A stretch of DNA of 64,000 nt from Litoditis marina (taxonomy: Eukaryota > Nematoda > Chromadorea > Rhabditida > Rhabditidae). A model generated the notes under the pieces. The model ran no database searches, was not told the origin of the DNA, and was given only the letters and a program-made list of their open reading frames with translations. The translations under genes and the position numbers were made by a program. This document shows, piece after piece, positions 33,701 through 45,265 of this stretch. The DNA lies in contig OZ038434.1 in assembly GCA_964036275.1 (NCBI GenBank), forward strand, positions 30,210,425-30,274,424, written 5' to 3'. How positions within the stretch are numbered: position 1 is the stretch's first letter; the number at the start of each line of letters is the position of its first letter.

Positions 33701-36700
33701 GTTTTAATGCTACGGTTCCTGGATATGAGAAGTTCAAGCCCATTTTGTCATATAAGCGTTTTTCTCGTGTTATTTCCAATTTAGTTCACTTGCTTCTAGG
33801 TGGAACACATGCAATTCAGTCGAAAACGCTTGGTCTTGCCAACTCCGCCTACGAAATGCTGGAAGACAAATTTCATTGGAACGGAAAAGCTGCGGTGGAA
33901 CTATACCACCACGATAAGGTATATTCAACTTTTTTTCAACTCTGAAGTTTGTCTATTTTTCTGAAAAGAGATTTATACGAATTGAAAACAAAATTGAAAA
34001 AAAAACTAATCACCACGACAAAATTAGCTTAGGCCCTCTCTATGATAAATCGGGACTACTGGAAATGGGACTGTTGGCCGATACAACGATTTACTAGGGT
34101 CACAACAACTTTTGCATCAACAAGTAGCTTCCAGTGGATAAAAACTCATTTAAGCAAATTTGAAGAAATTACCAACAGAGTTACTGACCCTGAAATCACC
34201 ATGCTTATTGGAAATCTGAACGAAACAAAAACTAAAACAAAAAGTTTTCAGTGAACCCAGTTTTTCAGAAGTTCGGGAATTCGACTGTTCAGGCGCCAAT
34301 CGTGTGTTTCAATCTGAAAGATGAAGAGGGAGCTTTTATAGGATATTCTGAGGTACGGTACGTTTTTTCTCTGATTTCAGTTAGTAGAAAATTTTACATA
34401 ATGAATTGCTGTATTATTGCTGTATAGAATTGTTCATTGCCGGATAGAAAAGTAGAAAAGACAATGAAAATAGAAAAGGCAAAATCAGGAGATTGTTATA
34501 ACTTCATTTTACCTTTCCTATCAGTTGATATATGATCAATCAAGCAGAGGATTGTTCGTATTTCATAAATGTGACATACAATGATGACACCAACCTGTTA
34601 ATCATTATGTTTCTACATAAATATAAGCAACGAACACCATTCATGGCTATGAACGGTACCAATTCAGCCATCTTAGTTCGATAAGTTGAAAGTTGAAAGA
34701 GTGATTGGAACTTGAGAAATTATATATACGTTTATACGTACATTTGTAACCCAGTGAATCCATTTTGGTTTCTGGCAGGTCGCGAAAATGGCCGACTTGT
34801 TCGGAATCGATCTCCGATCCGGTTGTTTCTGCAACATTGGCGCTTGTCAAATGTATTTGAGTCTGAGCGATGATGACATTCTCGCCAATATGGAGGTAAA
34901 AACAGATTTTATCCAAAGAGTGGCCTTTGCTCTGCTTTTGTTTTCGAACTCTATCTCTGTAGTTTAATAGCTGTTTCTGTTATGTGTACTCTAATTAGTT
35001 ATAGTTTTTGACATGAAATTTACTTTTCCGTGGATTACAAACCGACCAGTGGCACAGAACAAAACTTTTCCGGTAAATGTAGCGTAACGTAATTTCTGTC
35101 TTCTAACTCTATTTATGTTTTAACCTACTCAGAAAATTCGATATTTTAGTCAGGAAAAGAGTGCGGGGACGAAATGGATCTGTTGAACGGAAGGCCGACC
35201 GGCGCAGTCAGGATATCTTTTGGAAGACAGTCGACCGAAGCGGTTGGGAATTATTTATGTTTTTTGTATTTTGCTCAGTTATAACGGCTCATGTACTTTG
35301 TAGTTTGTACAACTATACATTTTCTTGTACAGGGATCGCGATACAAGTATTGGAGGAAATTCAACTGGCCATGCTGAATTGTTCTACTGTGTTTGTAGTT
35401 TGAACCCACTGCAGTTCAATCACATTTCTCTGGTGATGTTCACGCAGATTAAACTACAACGCAACTGTTGTCATTCCGTTTAAGGGCTCGGAGCACATGT
35501 GTTAAGAAATTGTGGTTTTACTTTTACTGCTTTGAGAGCTACACTTTCGTTCTAATTATAATTTCTTGTATTCGCAGTTGAAGAATTCATAAGGTTCACA
35601 ACGCAAAAAAAGAGAATTTTGTTATTTCAGGATATTGAGGCCCTGAGTGTGATGATCGAATACTGTTTTCTGAGAAGTCGGACTACGATTGAGATCGACC
35701 ATCCTCTATCAATCCAGAATTATCGTCCCGTCCTGTCGAAAATACTCTGCTACCCGATAAAAAGTTGCCGAGCAGTGGAAATGCAGAAGTGAGAAATTGT
35801 TCGTAGTTGCGGAGAGCTAGAGAACGATTTTCCGCATTTGTGCGCAGAAATGAGGATGGGTTTTGCAACGCGCACGCAGACAGTCACAACCAAGACAGAT
35901 TTGCAGTGAGGTTGAAATGGTTTTTGTTCATCAGAGAAGATTTGTAAGTACCTTGAAAGTTCATCATCTTTTACCTATCAAGGTGAATACATTGATGAAC
36001 GGGAAAAAACAGCGTAACTCAAACTAAGAGTCAAACTAAGATCAAACTAGCAAGCGATTGGGAAAAGTGAAAGTACACGCCAAGATTCGCTGTCGCTATG
36101 GTCCACTGTGTTTGTAGTTTGATTCAGGCTTGTCGGTCGGTCGGAATTCATTAGTTTCAGCGTGTAACGAGATCGAACTACAATGACGAGAATTTTGTCG
36201 TTTCCTAAAACTATTTCCAATCCAGCTGCCTCCTAACACAAACGGGACTTCATCGAGATCGAACCTTCATGATAGTCAGCAACGACGCGACGCTCTCGCA
36301 GAAGATGTTTCCGCAGATGACCAGACTCGGCGCCGAGGTAGAAAGTCGAACCACTTTCAAAAACCAGCTTTAAAGGTGGTCTGACAGCAATCAAGATTTG
36401 TGTACCACGGATAATTCCGTCGCTCCAATGCAAATGTACTACAAAAACTAATTTATTGATGTTTTTCTGGAACATTTAATCACAATTCATCTGCGAAGAT
36501 GCGAAAACTCAGTTGTTGGGGCGCATTCGCGTTGGAGCGAATGAATCAACCGTGGAGCGCAATGCACGAGATTTGGCTCCTGTCATCTTTAAGTCACACC
36601 TTCGCTCAAATACGAAGAACGAACCAATAAACTGAATCCAACAGCAAACTATTCCAGATTGATGAATCGACGAGTTCAATGACCATCTCGTGTGCTGGAA

Positions 36701-39372
36701 AAGACGTGGTCAACGTGGATCTGACTGACAATAATTCGAATGTCAGAGGAAATGTTGTCTGTGTCAACACGTAGGTTTTCAGTACACATTTCCACTTTAA
36801 GATTCTTCCGAATTAAATAACAGAATCCAACCCGGAATTGTCTGTAATTCGTTGTTTTTGTCAAGTCTAGTACAAGTGTCAGGGTGTCCGAGACTTTGTA
36901 GTGGTGCAAAAACCAGTAGAACGACGTTCAGACACAGTGAAACTTTCAAAGCTAGTGCTGAGAACTTAGCAAGACAACAAATATCTACGGACCCCATCCC
37001 TCTCCACGAGTATTGATATCGGGTTGTATAGGAATGAATGAAGTAACACACGGGTGAAATAACTGCCGTAACAATGTTATTATTAATATTGTTATTATAA
37101 CATGAAGATATAGTTAACACTAACCAGCTTCCTCCCTTTGTTCAAAAATGACTGCTAGTACGTCAACCAACCGGGGACATGAATAAAGTTGGTAATGTTA
37201 TGTGTTCATATATGTTTTCCCTCTAACGTCGACTTACAGGGTCTCCTCGAATGATTGTGGCGACGTGGTGGCCGCGTGGTTGGACGCCGCCCTCGGCATG
37301 ACATCCTGTCGGTTGCGCAGAATGGCCGCGGGTTAGTTGGCTCAAAAACTACGGTTGCGCGCGAACAAAGGGTGTACTGTCAATTACGGGAATCTGTTAT
37401 TGAACGTATAAAGATGAGGTCGGCTTGTTCGTCTGGTTTGCTAGCTCGGAACTATATTGCGCGCGAACAAGAACAGTCCCAGCACAAGTATTTAACTGTG
37501 ACTTTGAGTTCAAAGATCCAATTACAATTCACTTAATACCAAGTTCACATTCTGTTAGTTCATTTCACACAAAAATTTATACTCGATCAGAGTTTACCAG
37601 TTTCCAATGCGACATGAAAATTTCCGTCCCTATAGCGCAAGTGCGACGCTGTTTAGTTTGAGAAGACACATGTCAAAATGACACGCATTTTTCACATTTT
37701 TCCATCTAGTTATTGCGTGTTATTGGTAAGGATACTTGTAAACGGTGATTGTTGGAATTTAAGGACAATTAAGATGATTACAGATTCCGAGCGAAGTCTG
37801 TCCAACGAAGCACCCTATTTGCTCGTCAACGAGTCGTCGATAAAACTGCTGGCCGACCAGATTGGTCAGTTCATCCTCGGAAAGTATGATAATCTTAACT
37901 ATTCTACAAATACAAATTAATACTCTAAGTATACATAGTTGTGTGAAACTGTTCGTAACGTTGGAATTGTACCTGTTAGAATTGTTGGAACGGTTGCATG
38001 GTTCGCTCTCTTAGAACGAAGCATTATTATACGGTGTATGTTTCCCTACCCCGCTGTGTTTTGTGGTTTGATCCAGGTGCTTTTCAGTAAAAATGCGAAA
38101 AAAATGACGTTAATCAAGATCAAAATACACTTTGCCATTCCCTTTTTACTTCATTCCAGGTCTTTCTCTCGACGATGCGATACTTCGGTTCCGACCGAAC
38201 CTAGTCGTTCGCGGTCTGCCGCCGTTCATTGAGGATACCGCAGAGAGTTTCACACTGGCGGGAGCGGAATTCACGGTTAGTCTTTCTCTCTCGAACTCAC
38301 TTTCTGCCTCTCTCTCTCCCACTCTCTTTCTCTTATTCTCTTTATATCTTTTATTCGATTCTTTATTATTTTATGGTTTCTTTCACTCTTTTCTTCCTTG
38401 TTTCTATTTCCTTGTTCCTTGTGTGTAGAAATGGTATAATATTCTCGAAAATTTCTGTACCTGATCGTGATAGTGCTAATAACTAATTTTTTCTTGTGTA
38501 GTTTTTGGCTTCTATTAGTTCACTTATTCATTCTGACCAGCTGGATATGAGAATCGTGACTGTTCCGGAATTCCAAATATTCATTTTGGAAATCCTGAAA
38601 TCGACCGATAGAGATATTTTTGCAAACTTCATTTTTTTTCTGGAAAGGTTGTTCAAACGATTTCTACGTTTCAGATAACCGGTAAATGTACCAGATGCGA
38701 GATGATTTGTGTGGATCAGGAAACCGGCGAAAAAGACCCTTCGCTCATTATTGCACTCAGAAATCTCAGAAACAGGGAGAGGGTGAGTTTAAACAGGGAG
38801 AGGGTGAGTTTGTTTTGAGTTTACAGTACTATATAATTTTCGTCAAACAAAGGTTGTTGCATCGAAATTTTATAATCTCCATATGAACAAGGGGTAAATT
38901 TCCATGCTCAAATACACGTTGTATTGAACAATTCAAACAGCATATAAATATTCGCAGATCCAGGGTGAATCACTGCGATTTTACTGTATGTTGTGAACTC
39001 AACTATGACCATTTGTAGCCAAGTAAGTAAAAGATACTTGACCAACTCGCACCTCGACTAAAGGGAAGCAGAATGAAAAGCTAGTTTAGGTACCCCGGGG
39101 TACCTAAACATAAGGTTGCGCGCGCCAAAACTGACTAAAACATGTTAAACGTATGCAAATACGGTTTGTCAGTTTGAGTAAAGAAAGGTATCAATCAGTT
39201 TCTATCGAGCAGATATTTTATATTAACTTTCCTTTCTGTCCCCCTTCAATCGTATTTACAAACTAGAAATGTAAAACTCGCTCAATTTCAGATGACATTC
39301 GGAGTCTACGTGAAAGAATTGGAGCAAAGTGGCCGATCGGTCGCAGTTGGCGATGGTTTTTCATTCATTTGA
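30778..39372 (+). CDS. mocs-1: molybdenum cofactor sulfurase (MOCOS), complete
   Basis: Transfers sulfur from L-cysteine to the molybdenum cofactor, activating xanthine dehydrogenase and aldehyde oxidase. Nineteen exons join in phase, 702 residues: 30778-30932, 31212-31360, 31625-31695, 31960-32098, 32623-32766, 33120-33222, 33546-33619, 33800-33918, 34269-34352, 34779-34895, 35150-35242, 35631-35788, 36226-36337, 36658-36770, 37240-37331, 37784-37864, 38160-38275, 38675-38782 and 39292-39372. It opens with [16 protein letters not shown]. The class V aminotransferase-like domain holds the PLP lysine in [16 protein letters not shown] and the sulfurase cysteine in [16 protein letters not shown]. 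The C-terminal MOSC domains show [49 protein letters not shown] and [14 protein letters not shown]. Length is typical of animal MOCOS proteins. The TAA immediately before the ATG fixes the start. The symbol follows the C. elegans orthologue name. Confidence 0.92.
31519..31590. mobile_element. small palindromic MITE, TTTGTAGTTTGAT family (MOCOS intron 2)
   Basis: CTGATGTATTTGTAGTTTGA at the left and GATCAAACTACAA at the right form inverted ends around about 45 bp. Relatives lie at 32352, 32959, 35386, 36104 and 38053 in other introns of the same gene. Confidence 0.7.
31881..31925 (+). mobile_element. 5' fragment of the tRNA-derived SINE
   Basis: ATGGTCGTCGTCAACGGGGA followed by GGGTACTGCTTATCGCA matches the head of the 17470 element; the tRNA-like part is absent. 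It is in MOCOS intron 3. Confidence 0.45.
32151..32277. mobile_element. CACGTG-ended MITE (MOCOS intron 4)
   Basis: ACTAGAAGTAAATGGAATAG ... GCAATTGATTAACAG with the AATGAGGCATCGTGCAC core; a well-preserved copy. Confidence 0.75.
32352..32430. mobile_element. TTTGTAGTTTGAT-family MITE (MOCOS intron 4)
   Basis: CACTGTCTTGTAGTTTCAAC ... GAGATCAAACTACAACAC, inverted ends with a diverged centre. Confidence 0.65.
32959..33022. mobile_element. TTTGTAGTTTGAT-family MITE (MOCOS intron 5)
   Basis: GCCGTTTATTGTAGTTTGAA ... GCGAATCAAACTACAACT, a shortened copy. Confidence 0.6.
35386..35463. mobile_element. TTTGTAGTTTGAT-family MITE (MOCOS intron 11)
   Basis: ACTGTGTTTGTAGTTTGAAC ... GCAGATTAAACTACAACGC, a good copy in the intron between exons ending 35242 and starting 35631. 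Confidence 0.7.
36104..36185. mobile_element. TTTGTAGTTTGAT-family MITE (MOCOS intron 12)
   Basis: CACTGTGTTTGTAGTTTGAT ... CGAGATCGAACTACAATG; the right end lies about 40 bp before the acceptor of exon 36226. Confidence 0.7.
38053..38130. mobile_element. TTTGTAGTTTGAT-family MITE (MOCOS intron 16)
   Basis: GCTGTGTTTTGTGGTTTGAT ... CAAGATCAAAATACACTT, a diverged copy about 30 bp before the acceptor of exon 38160. Confidence 0.55.
38763..38805 (+). repeat. 21-bp tandem duplication covering a MOCOS splice donor
   Basis: The block AAACAGGGAGAGGGTGAGTT occurs twice in a row, so the donor AGG|GTGAGT of exon 38675-38782 is present in two copies 21 bases apart. Using the second donor would add seven in-frame codons without a stop. 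Confidence 0.8.
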
Positions 39373-41245
39373 TTTTTCATCTAGTTAATTGTTGAAAAGT
39401 TTGGTAAAAAGTGCGAACCTCGGTCCAATAGAGTCTGAAGTATGTACAAGGGCTTGAAGGTTTCTGAATGAAAATAAGATGAACGTTTTATTTATTTATT
39501 TTTTTTATTCATTCTTTCACGTCGCTTCGTTACGAGGCGGTGATCATCATACATGTCACAGATCTTCGTAGTAGCAGTTTCTTCTGAGTTGATCTTGGTC
39601 CCTTTCCTTCATAGAAGACTTCATGGTGGACTATCGAATGCTCTGTTGACATTGATCCAGTGACATGCGAGAAACTTCTTGAAGGGGGGGGGGGGGGGAA
39701 GAACTGCGTGTGAACATGCATTCCTGTTGGGAATACGGAACAGCGATTCCCAGCCGCGAGTGGCCCGGGTTTTCCATCGCGCCAATCGCCTTCACGTCCG
39801 CCATCTCGGATACCTGAATCGGACACGTAGTGTAGAGATGGTAGAAACAGGGAAACGAAGAGAGCTCTCTTCCACCAACCAGTAGAGACTACAGCATGAT
39901 AGAAAACGTGAACTAGTGAAAACTGTGTTCGTAAAATGAATTGAATTTTCGCTGAAGGAGCTGGTGTTTTATCACTTTTTATTGTAAAAAACATCTGATG
40001 GTGAGCTAGAACTCCGTTCAAATCTTAGTCTCAGACTATATCATCTTTTTTCGTTTGTAGTATAGTTATAGTGTTAAGTAAACATCTCAGTTGGATTCCC
40101 TCTTTATCAAAATCAATGAAAACTGACTTGTTGTGGTGTTTCGAACCAGGAAGTGACATATATTTCATTAACATAATGATGTTTGTTCCTTTGACCGACT
40201 CTTAAAATAGAGATACAAAGTGACTCTTTAATGTAGTTGTTCGCATGTCATATGAGAAGTGAAGTTTCGCCTCGGGCGAGTTTATGTTTTTTGTCCAGAC
40301 GAGAGCGAAAAAAATAGACTAGAAGTTTGAATGCGGTACTTCTGAATGTGAATTACCACTTTCCAGTACAAATACAAATTTACCTTGAAAATTAAGAATG
40401 TTTGTCAAATTTTTTCGAAAAGTTTGATAAACAGGCCACCGCTGTTCTTTACAGAACTTCAGAACGTTAATTTCAGGTTTAATTGTGAGGGCATTCATCT
40501 TGCGCAATTTTTGCCAATTCTGAAGTTTTCATCGACTATTTATAACCTAAGTAGTTTTCTTTTTGCATAGAGTGAAAACATTTTATTTTTAGACTATAAA
40601 CCTGGTACAACTACTAGTTACCACGCAACAAAGTGCTCTCTCACCTGCTTGATAAATGGATCTTAGTGACATTTACACCTAACTACCAGTTTTTAAGCTA
40701 AACATAAACTTCCTGGGAGACCAGAAATAATTTTAAAGAACGTTTGATTTTTTTTACAAAGTTCACAGTTCATAAAGTTATGAAGTTCGAAAAAAAGTTG
40801 TTTGTTTTGTTGAGTAGATAATTATTTTTATAATAATTGCGCTTCAAATGAATTGATTATTTTTGTTACTTGGATACTGACAGCCTTGGTAAGAATTCAA
40901 ACCGACTACAACCCGTGACTGAAGTACAAATAGTTCGATTTTCGTTTTGATTTACCCGAAAGTATGTTATCACTAATAGATCTTCGGCAAAACTATGCTT
41001 TGCTTATTTCTTGTTTACTCCTCGGACAGAAAACTAGTTTTTGATCTCAACTAATTTCCCCATCTTGATCCTTTTAGCCGATCCTTCCGGACAATTAGTG
41101 TGAATTTCCTTTTTCTGGGTAGTCTGTAATTTCTTTACCCATGAGATTGTCACGTGATCATGTCAGGCGAGCCACGTGACCTTCTGAGGGAGTCTGCAAA
41201 TGTTTGTTGTAGTTTGATATTTGCACCCTCAAGAATAGAACAGTA
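39373..41245. other. intergenic; no convincing gene
   Basis: This contains a T-rich patch with TATTTATTT and CACGTCGCTTCGTTACG (39487-39535) shared with 18215-18240, a 15-base G run near 39683, and AT-rich non-coding sequence to 41245. A 163-codon minus-strand frame (40021-39530) spans the G run. In a second frame, 39806-39728 encodes ADVKAIGAMENPGHSRLG, which looks more like a real exon, but it cannot be joined to anything. Confidence 0.45.
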
Positions 41246-41481
41246 TATACTCTGTTCCACCAATCGATGTCCTTCTACAGTAACCCGTCAAATATTCAGA
41301 AAGCATTTCCTGACAAATAATTCATTATTCTGGCTTCAAATTTTCAGAGTTTGTAGTAGTAAATATGCAGAAGGCACTACCAAAAATTGCGAAAATTCCA
41401 CAAAAGCCAACATACCAAACTTTCACCTGGAAGTTTGAGCAGATTACTGTAGAGGGTTATAAGTGGGTGGAACAAACTATA
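41246..41481. mobile_element. TATA-ended TIR MITE, second copy
   Basis: TATACTCTGTTCCACCAATC ... GGTGGAACAAACTATA, similar along its length to the element in HGY gene 1 intron 2. Confidence 0.75.
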
Positions 41482-43231
41482 GTTCATTCGCCATTCACCA
41501 CTCTATTTTCTAAATTGAAAATTACATGTTGCACTCGAATTGGATAACTTGAGAGAACACTGAGGGTAAATGGGTACCTGCTTTTCCAAACCCAGTTATT
41601 TACCTACACTAACCTCTATTAATATCACTTCAATCAATAATCATGTTAGCAGCATATAGTACAACATTTAACGATGACTACAAATTGTCTAGTAGAACAA
41701 GAAACTACCATAAAAAAGACTTGAATATTGTTCTTAGAGACTTTCAGCATTATTAAAATTTGCCAATGTAAAAGGCAAGATGAATTGCGATCAAGTTGCT
41801 AATCTACCAGATAAAAAGAAAATGATCAATAAAAGTTTTCTCAGAAGTTGTGTTTTCACGTGAAAGTGTCGGGAACGTTTCAATCGTAGCTGATTCAAGC
41901 CCGTCTACTCTTGTCACTATAATGGAGCCCATTACGCCACCAATACCATTTGTTGCAATCAAATTGCCTCATGAATCTCAGTTTGAATTGACCTTGTTGC
42001 TTGAAATAGAGAAAAAGAACAAAGCGATTTTACATTGTGAGTCTTTCTGATAAATTTTGATACGGAAAAACAGTAGAGTTTATTCTTCTCTTACTCGGAG
42101 AGTTTTCGTTCAATTGCCCAATATCATGAATACTCACACAGTGATAAAATAGGACCTCTACAAGCCACAAAAACTTGAGAACTTAACGTCAAAATTGTAC
42201 GTAGGTTACACATATAGATGAACCAGACTATATTTATGATTTCACATGAAACTAACCCCTGTCTAGACTTTTTTGAGACTGAGTTCAAAGATCACAAAAA
42301 GTCGGAAGGACATAATGGGAAAGTGGGTGCAATTATGGTTTGAACAGATAATAGCTGAACGCTTGCTTGTTCTACACTCGTATTCTAACTACATTTTCGC
42401 TAGATTCAGAACGATTCCACAAAACCTTATCTTGTTGTAGTATGGAGTACTGAAACAGTAAGAAATGTCAAAAAGTGCACTTTACCATGGCATTTCTGCC
42501 AGAAGTTGCAAATAAAGGTTCAAGAAGTCCACAATTCATTTTTTGAAAAGTTAAAGTAAAGCAGACAATCCACTCAAAAGGTGAAGAACCGTGCTCTTTA
42601 CTGGAACATTTTTTTCAAGTTTCGACTTCGAATGTATTTCACTTACTAATCTTATAACAGTTTTAGTAGTTACATAATGTTCAAACAAAAATGTCTGATT
42701 TTGAAAGGGCGCATCAATCTGTCAATGGAGCTCATGTCCTCGCCAAGTTCGACTCAATCAATAATATTTGGAAAGTGTTCATTTAGAATGTTATCTGGCA
42801 AACTATTCTTACAACAAATAAAAAGTTCATTTTGATAACGCTGATCATGTGAACAGTTACTTATATAGAAATTTTATTTTCCCGAAAATGTTTGGAACAC
42901 GTTTTCAAAATATAGTTCTAGTTCCTTAATATATTTCTCCCACTTCTCTTCCGTTCAACTAGTGCAATGAGCTCTTTGCATTCCCTCTTTGAATAAATCC
43001 GTCCAACTATGCTCTCATCAATAAATTACCGTATTCTTACAAAAATATTATTTGAATCAACTGGTTCAATAATTTTTTTCATTTTCTCTTTCTTTCTTTT
43101 ATCATTTTTTTGTTGTATTATTCTCTATATCTACTTCTACATTTGAATTACATCTAAACCTTTTAACATATACCCATTAACATCACCTATTACTTGTTTT
43201 TCTAATTATATACACTGAGTTCTTATATACA
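41482..43231. other. AT-rich intergenic DNA, nothing recognised
   Basis: No exon-like frames with good splice sites, RNA genes or clear repeats were found. The longest frame (41850-42050, plus) has no recognisable motif. Confidence 0.5.
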
Positions 43232-43351
43232 CTGTTAGTCCACTGCATAGCCACGTGAAACATGTTAAACACAGCAGAACTCAGAAATATGAAAAGTGCA
43301 CGAAACTTTTCTAGAGTTCTCAGTTTACGTGACTATTTAACTTACTTCTAA
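43232..43351. mobile_element. CACGTG-ended MITE (intergenic)
   Basis: CTGTTAGTCCACTGCATAGC ... GTGACTATTTAACTTACTTC, opposite orientation to the 18248 copy. Confidence 0.7.
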
Positions 43352-44189
43352 TATATGCGCTTCAAGTTTATTCTCTTTCGCTAATCTGAAATGAAAGGCG
43401 GACCCCGTGATCTTTGCCTAGTCTAAACGACTACAAACTAGTGGATTCAGTTACATCTGGGCTTGTAGCCACTAAGTGTATGTTCAACGTAGTATTTTAT
43501 ACATTTGCACGTAATACACTTTTTACGTCAAACGTTTCAGACGTGAAAACCGCATACTTTCCGTATTCTGACAATTTACCTATTATTTCCCATTTCTGAG
43601 TTAGGTGAAAAACGAATCACTTTCTTTACTATGTTAATTTAGTTATATAAGTTATATTTTGGTTTTTCAGGGTCGAAACGACTTCAAGTACATCGCTTAC
43701 TGAGCACATTAAATGAACTATACCATTTACTTTCCATTATTTTTAATTTTTGAAACATTCATTTTTTATAAAACTTGGTCTTTTCTGATTGTTTGAACTT
43801 ATACTAATTGTAAATTCTCATTTTCTCACAATATCTCGTAAGCTGGTAATGATGCCGAATAGAAATGCAACCCCAGATCAAAAGATCATTTACTCTGTCA
43901 GTTGCAATTAAGAACAAAGATCATATGACCGAAATAATCTATTTGCAAAGAATATCTGCACCTCTGCACTCATGTGGTAGTTCGACCTGTAAACTTATGT
44001 CTAATACAAAGCTGTAGTCTTATTTTAGATTTATCTCCCGTTATTGTCAATTTGTGTGTGTTTCTCTTCCACTTTCCTCCGTTCTCTTATTTCCCATTCC
44101 CATTCACTTCGAAGTATTTCTTTGTTTCGTTCATCTATAAAACCTTTTTACAAACATCACCCATAAGTATAAAACACGAATCCATAGCC

Positions 44190-44630
44190 ATAATCCATAA
44201 AGTAACCCAATAGTATTGTTTCACTTCCATATGGACGGCCACCCAATATCCGTGGCGAAGAAATTTTCCGAGTGTGCAGATATAAAAACATCTGGAGGGC
44301 AGTCAAGGAACACCATCTCGAAACGATTTGAAGTGAACTAAATAAATCTTGAAATCTTGAATGGAGTTTTGAGGTGAGTAATCCAACTACAGCTTAGATG
44401 TGGTCCCTCATCCCGAAAGGCAAGATTCCTGATATTTCTTGTTTCCATACCCTCATCTCATAAAGTAACCTGGTAGTTTTGTTTTGCCTTCTCAAAAAAA
44501 GGTGATTGGTGTAGTGGTTATAACACCAGTCCCTTGATTTTCCCGCCCCCAGTTCGATTCCCCCTCAAATCCTGAATTATTATCAAGTGTAAGACAGCCA
44601 TAATCCATAAAGTAACCCGATATTATTGTT
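44190..44630. repeat. composite repeat: triplicated 35-bp motif, LINE 3' end and tRNA-like segment
   Basis: A motif of the form CATAAAGTAACCC(A/G)ATA(G/T)TATTG occurs near 44190, 44458 and 44598. Between copies one and two lies the LINE 3' end at 44290-44365. Between copies two and three lies a tRNA-like stretch (44502-44577) with GTGTAGTGGTTATAACACC and AGTTCGATTCC. Its T stem does not pair, so it is not a functional tRNA. Confidence 0.55.
44290..44365 (+). mobile_element. non-LTR retrotransposon 3' end
   Basis: CTGGAGGGCAGTCAAGGAAC, then CGATTTGAAGTGAACTAAAT and AATAAATCTTGAAATCTTGA: a conserved 3' end with short tandem CTTGAAAT units, typical of CR1-like LINEs. Minus-strand copies end at about 50046 and 57951. 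Confidence 0.6.
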
Positions 44631-44689
44631 TGGCTGAACGGGTCAGTGGCGATCCCTTAAATAAGGGAAGAGCAGCGAATTATGGCGGG

Positions 44690-45265
44690 AGATCGCATTA
44701 CGCTGAGACACCTCGTGGCATACGAATGAGCAGCAATGACACTGGCCATCAACAACGGGCATTTCTCTCGACATGTTTTGATCTACACGTGAATTTCACG
44801 TGGATTTCACGTGAACACGTGAACACGACTTGAATTGTACAACTGTCTCTCCAATGACGATGGATCTGATTTGAAGGGTGCTGGGCGGCTACCAACATCT
44901 TTTGAATTACCGATATTATCACCCGAATAGTTTGACCTATCAGTAATACCAACATCATCTTTAGATGTGCCGACATTTTCATGAGCAGTTTTTGTTTCAC
45001 CGACATCATTACCGGCATTACCGTTTGTATCTTTTCATCTCAAAGTAGATTTCACGTGAGCAGTGAATGATGGGGAGAGATCGCATTACGCTGAGACAAC
45101 TCGTGGTTACGAATACGAATGAGCCGAATTGACTTTGGTTATCAACAACCGGAATTTCCATTAACATATTTTGATCTACCTACCGGCATTTCTGCCAACA
45201 TACTGTGATCTACCGGCATTACTGCCAACGTATTCTGATATACCAAAATTACTACCAAAACTTTT
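44690..45265. repeat. diverged 385-bp-spaced direct repeat with short ACCGGCATT units
   Basis: GAGATCGCATTACGCTGAGA followed by ...TCAACAAC, CATTTC and GATCTAC occurs at about 44690 and again at about 45076. Between and after the copies are short reiterated phrases such as CCGACATCATTACCGGCATT and CTACCGGCATTACTGCCAAC. Confidence 0.5.

Noticed and set aside
35880..35943. Candidate extra sulfurase exon ending in a HQRRF-like peptide
   Set aside because: It resembles the conserved DRRF region, but direct joining of exon 35788 to 36226 restores [18 protein letters not shown] in frame and the total length closes at 703 codons. Including this segment breaks the frame of the next exon.
44502..44577. 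tRNA gene
   Set aside because: Box A- and B-like sequences are present, but the T stem and acceptor stem do not pair, and the segment sits within a repeated block. It is tRNA-derived at best.
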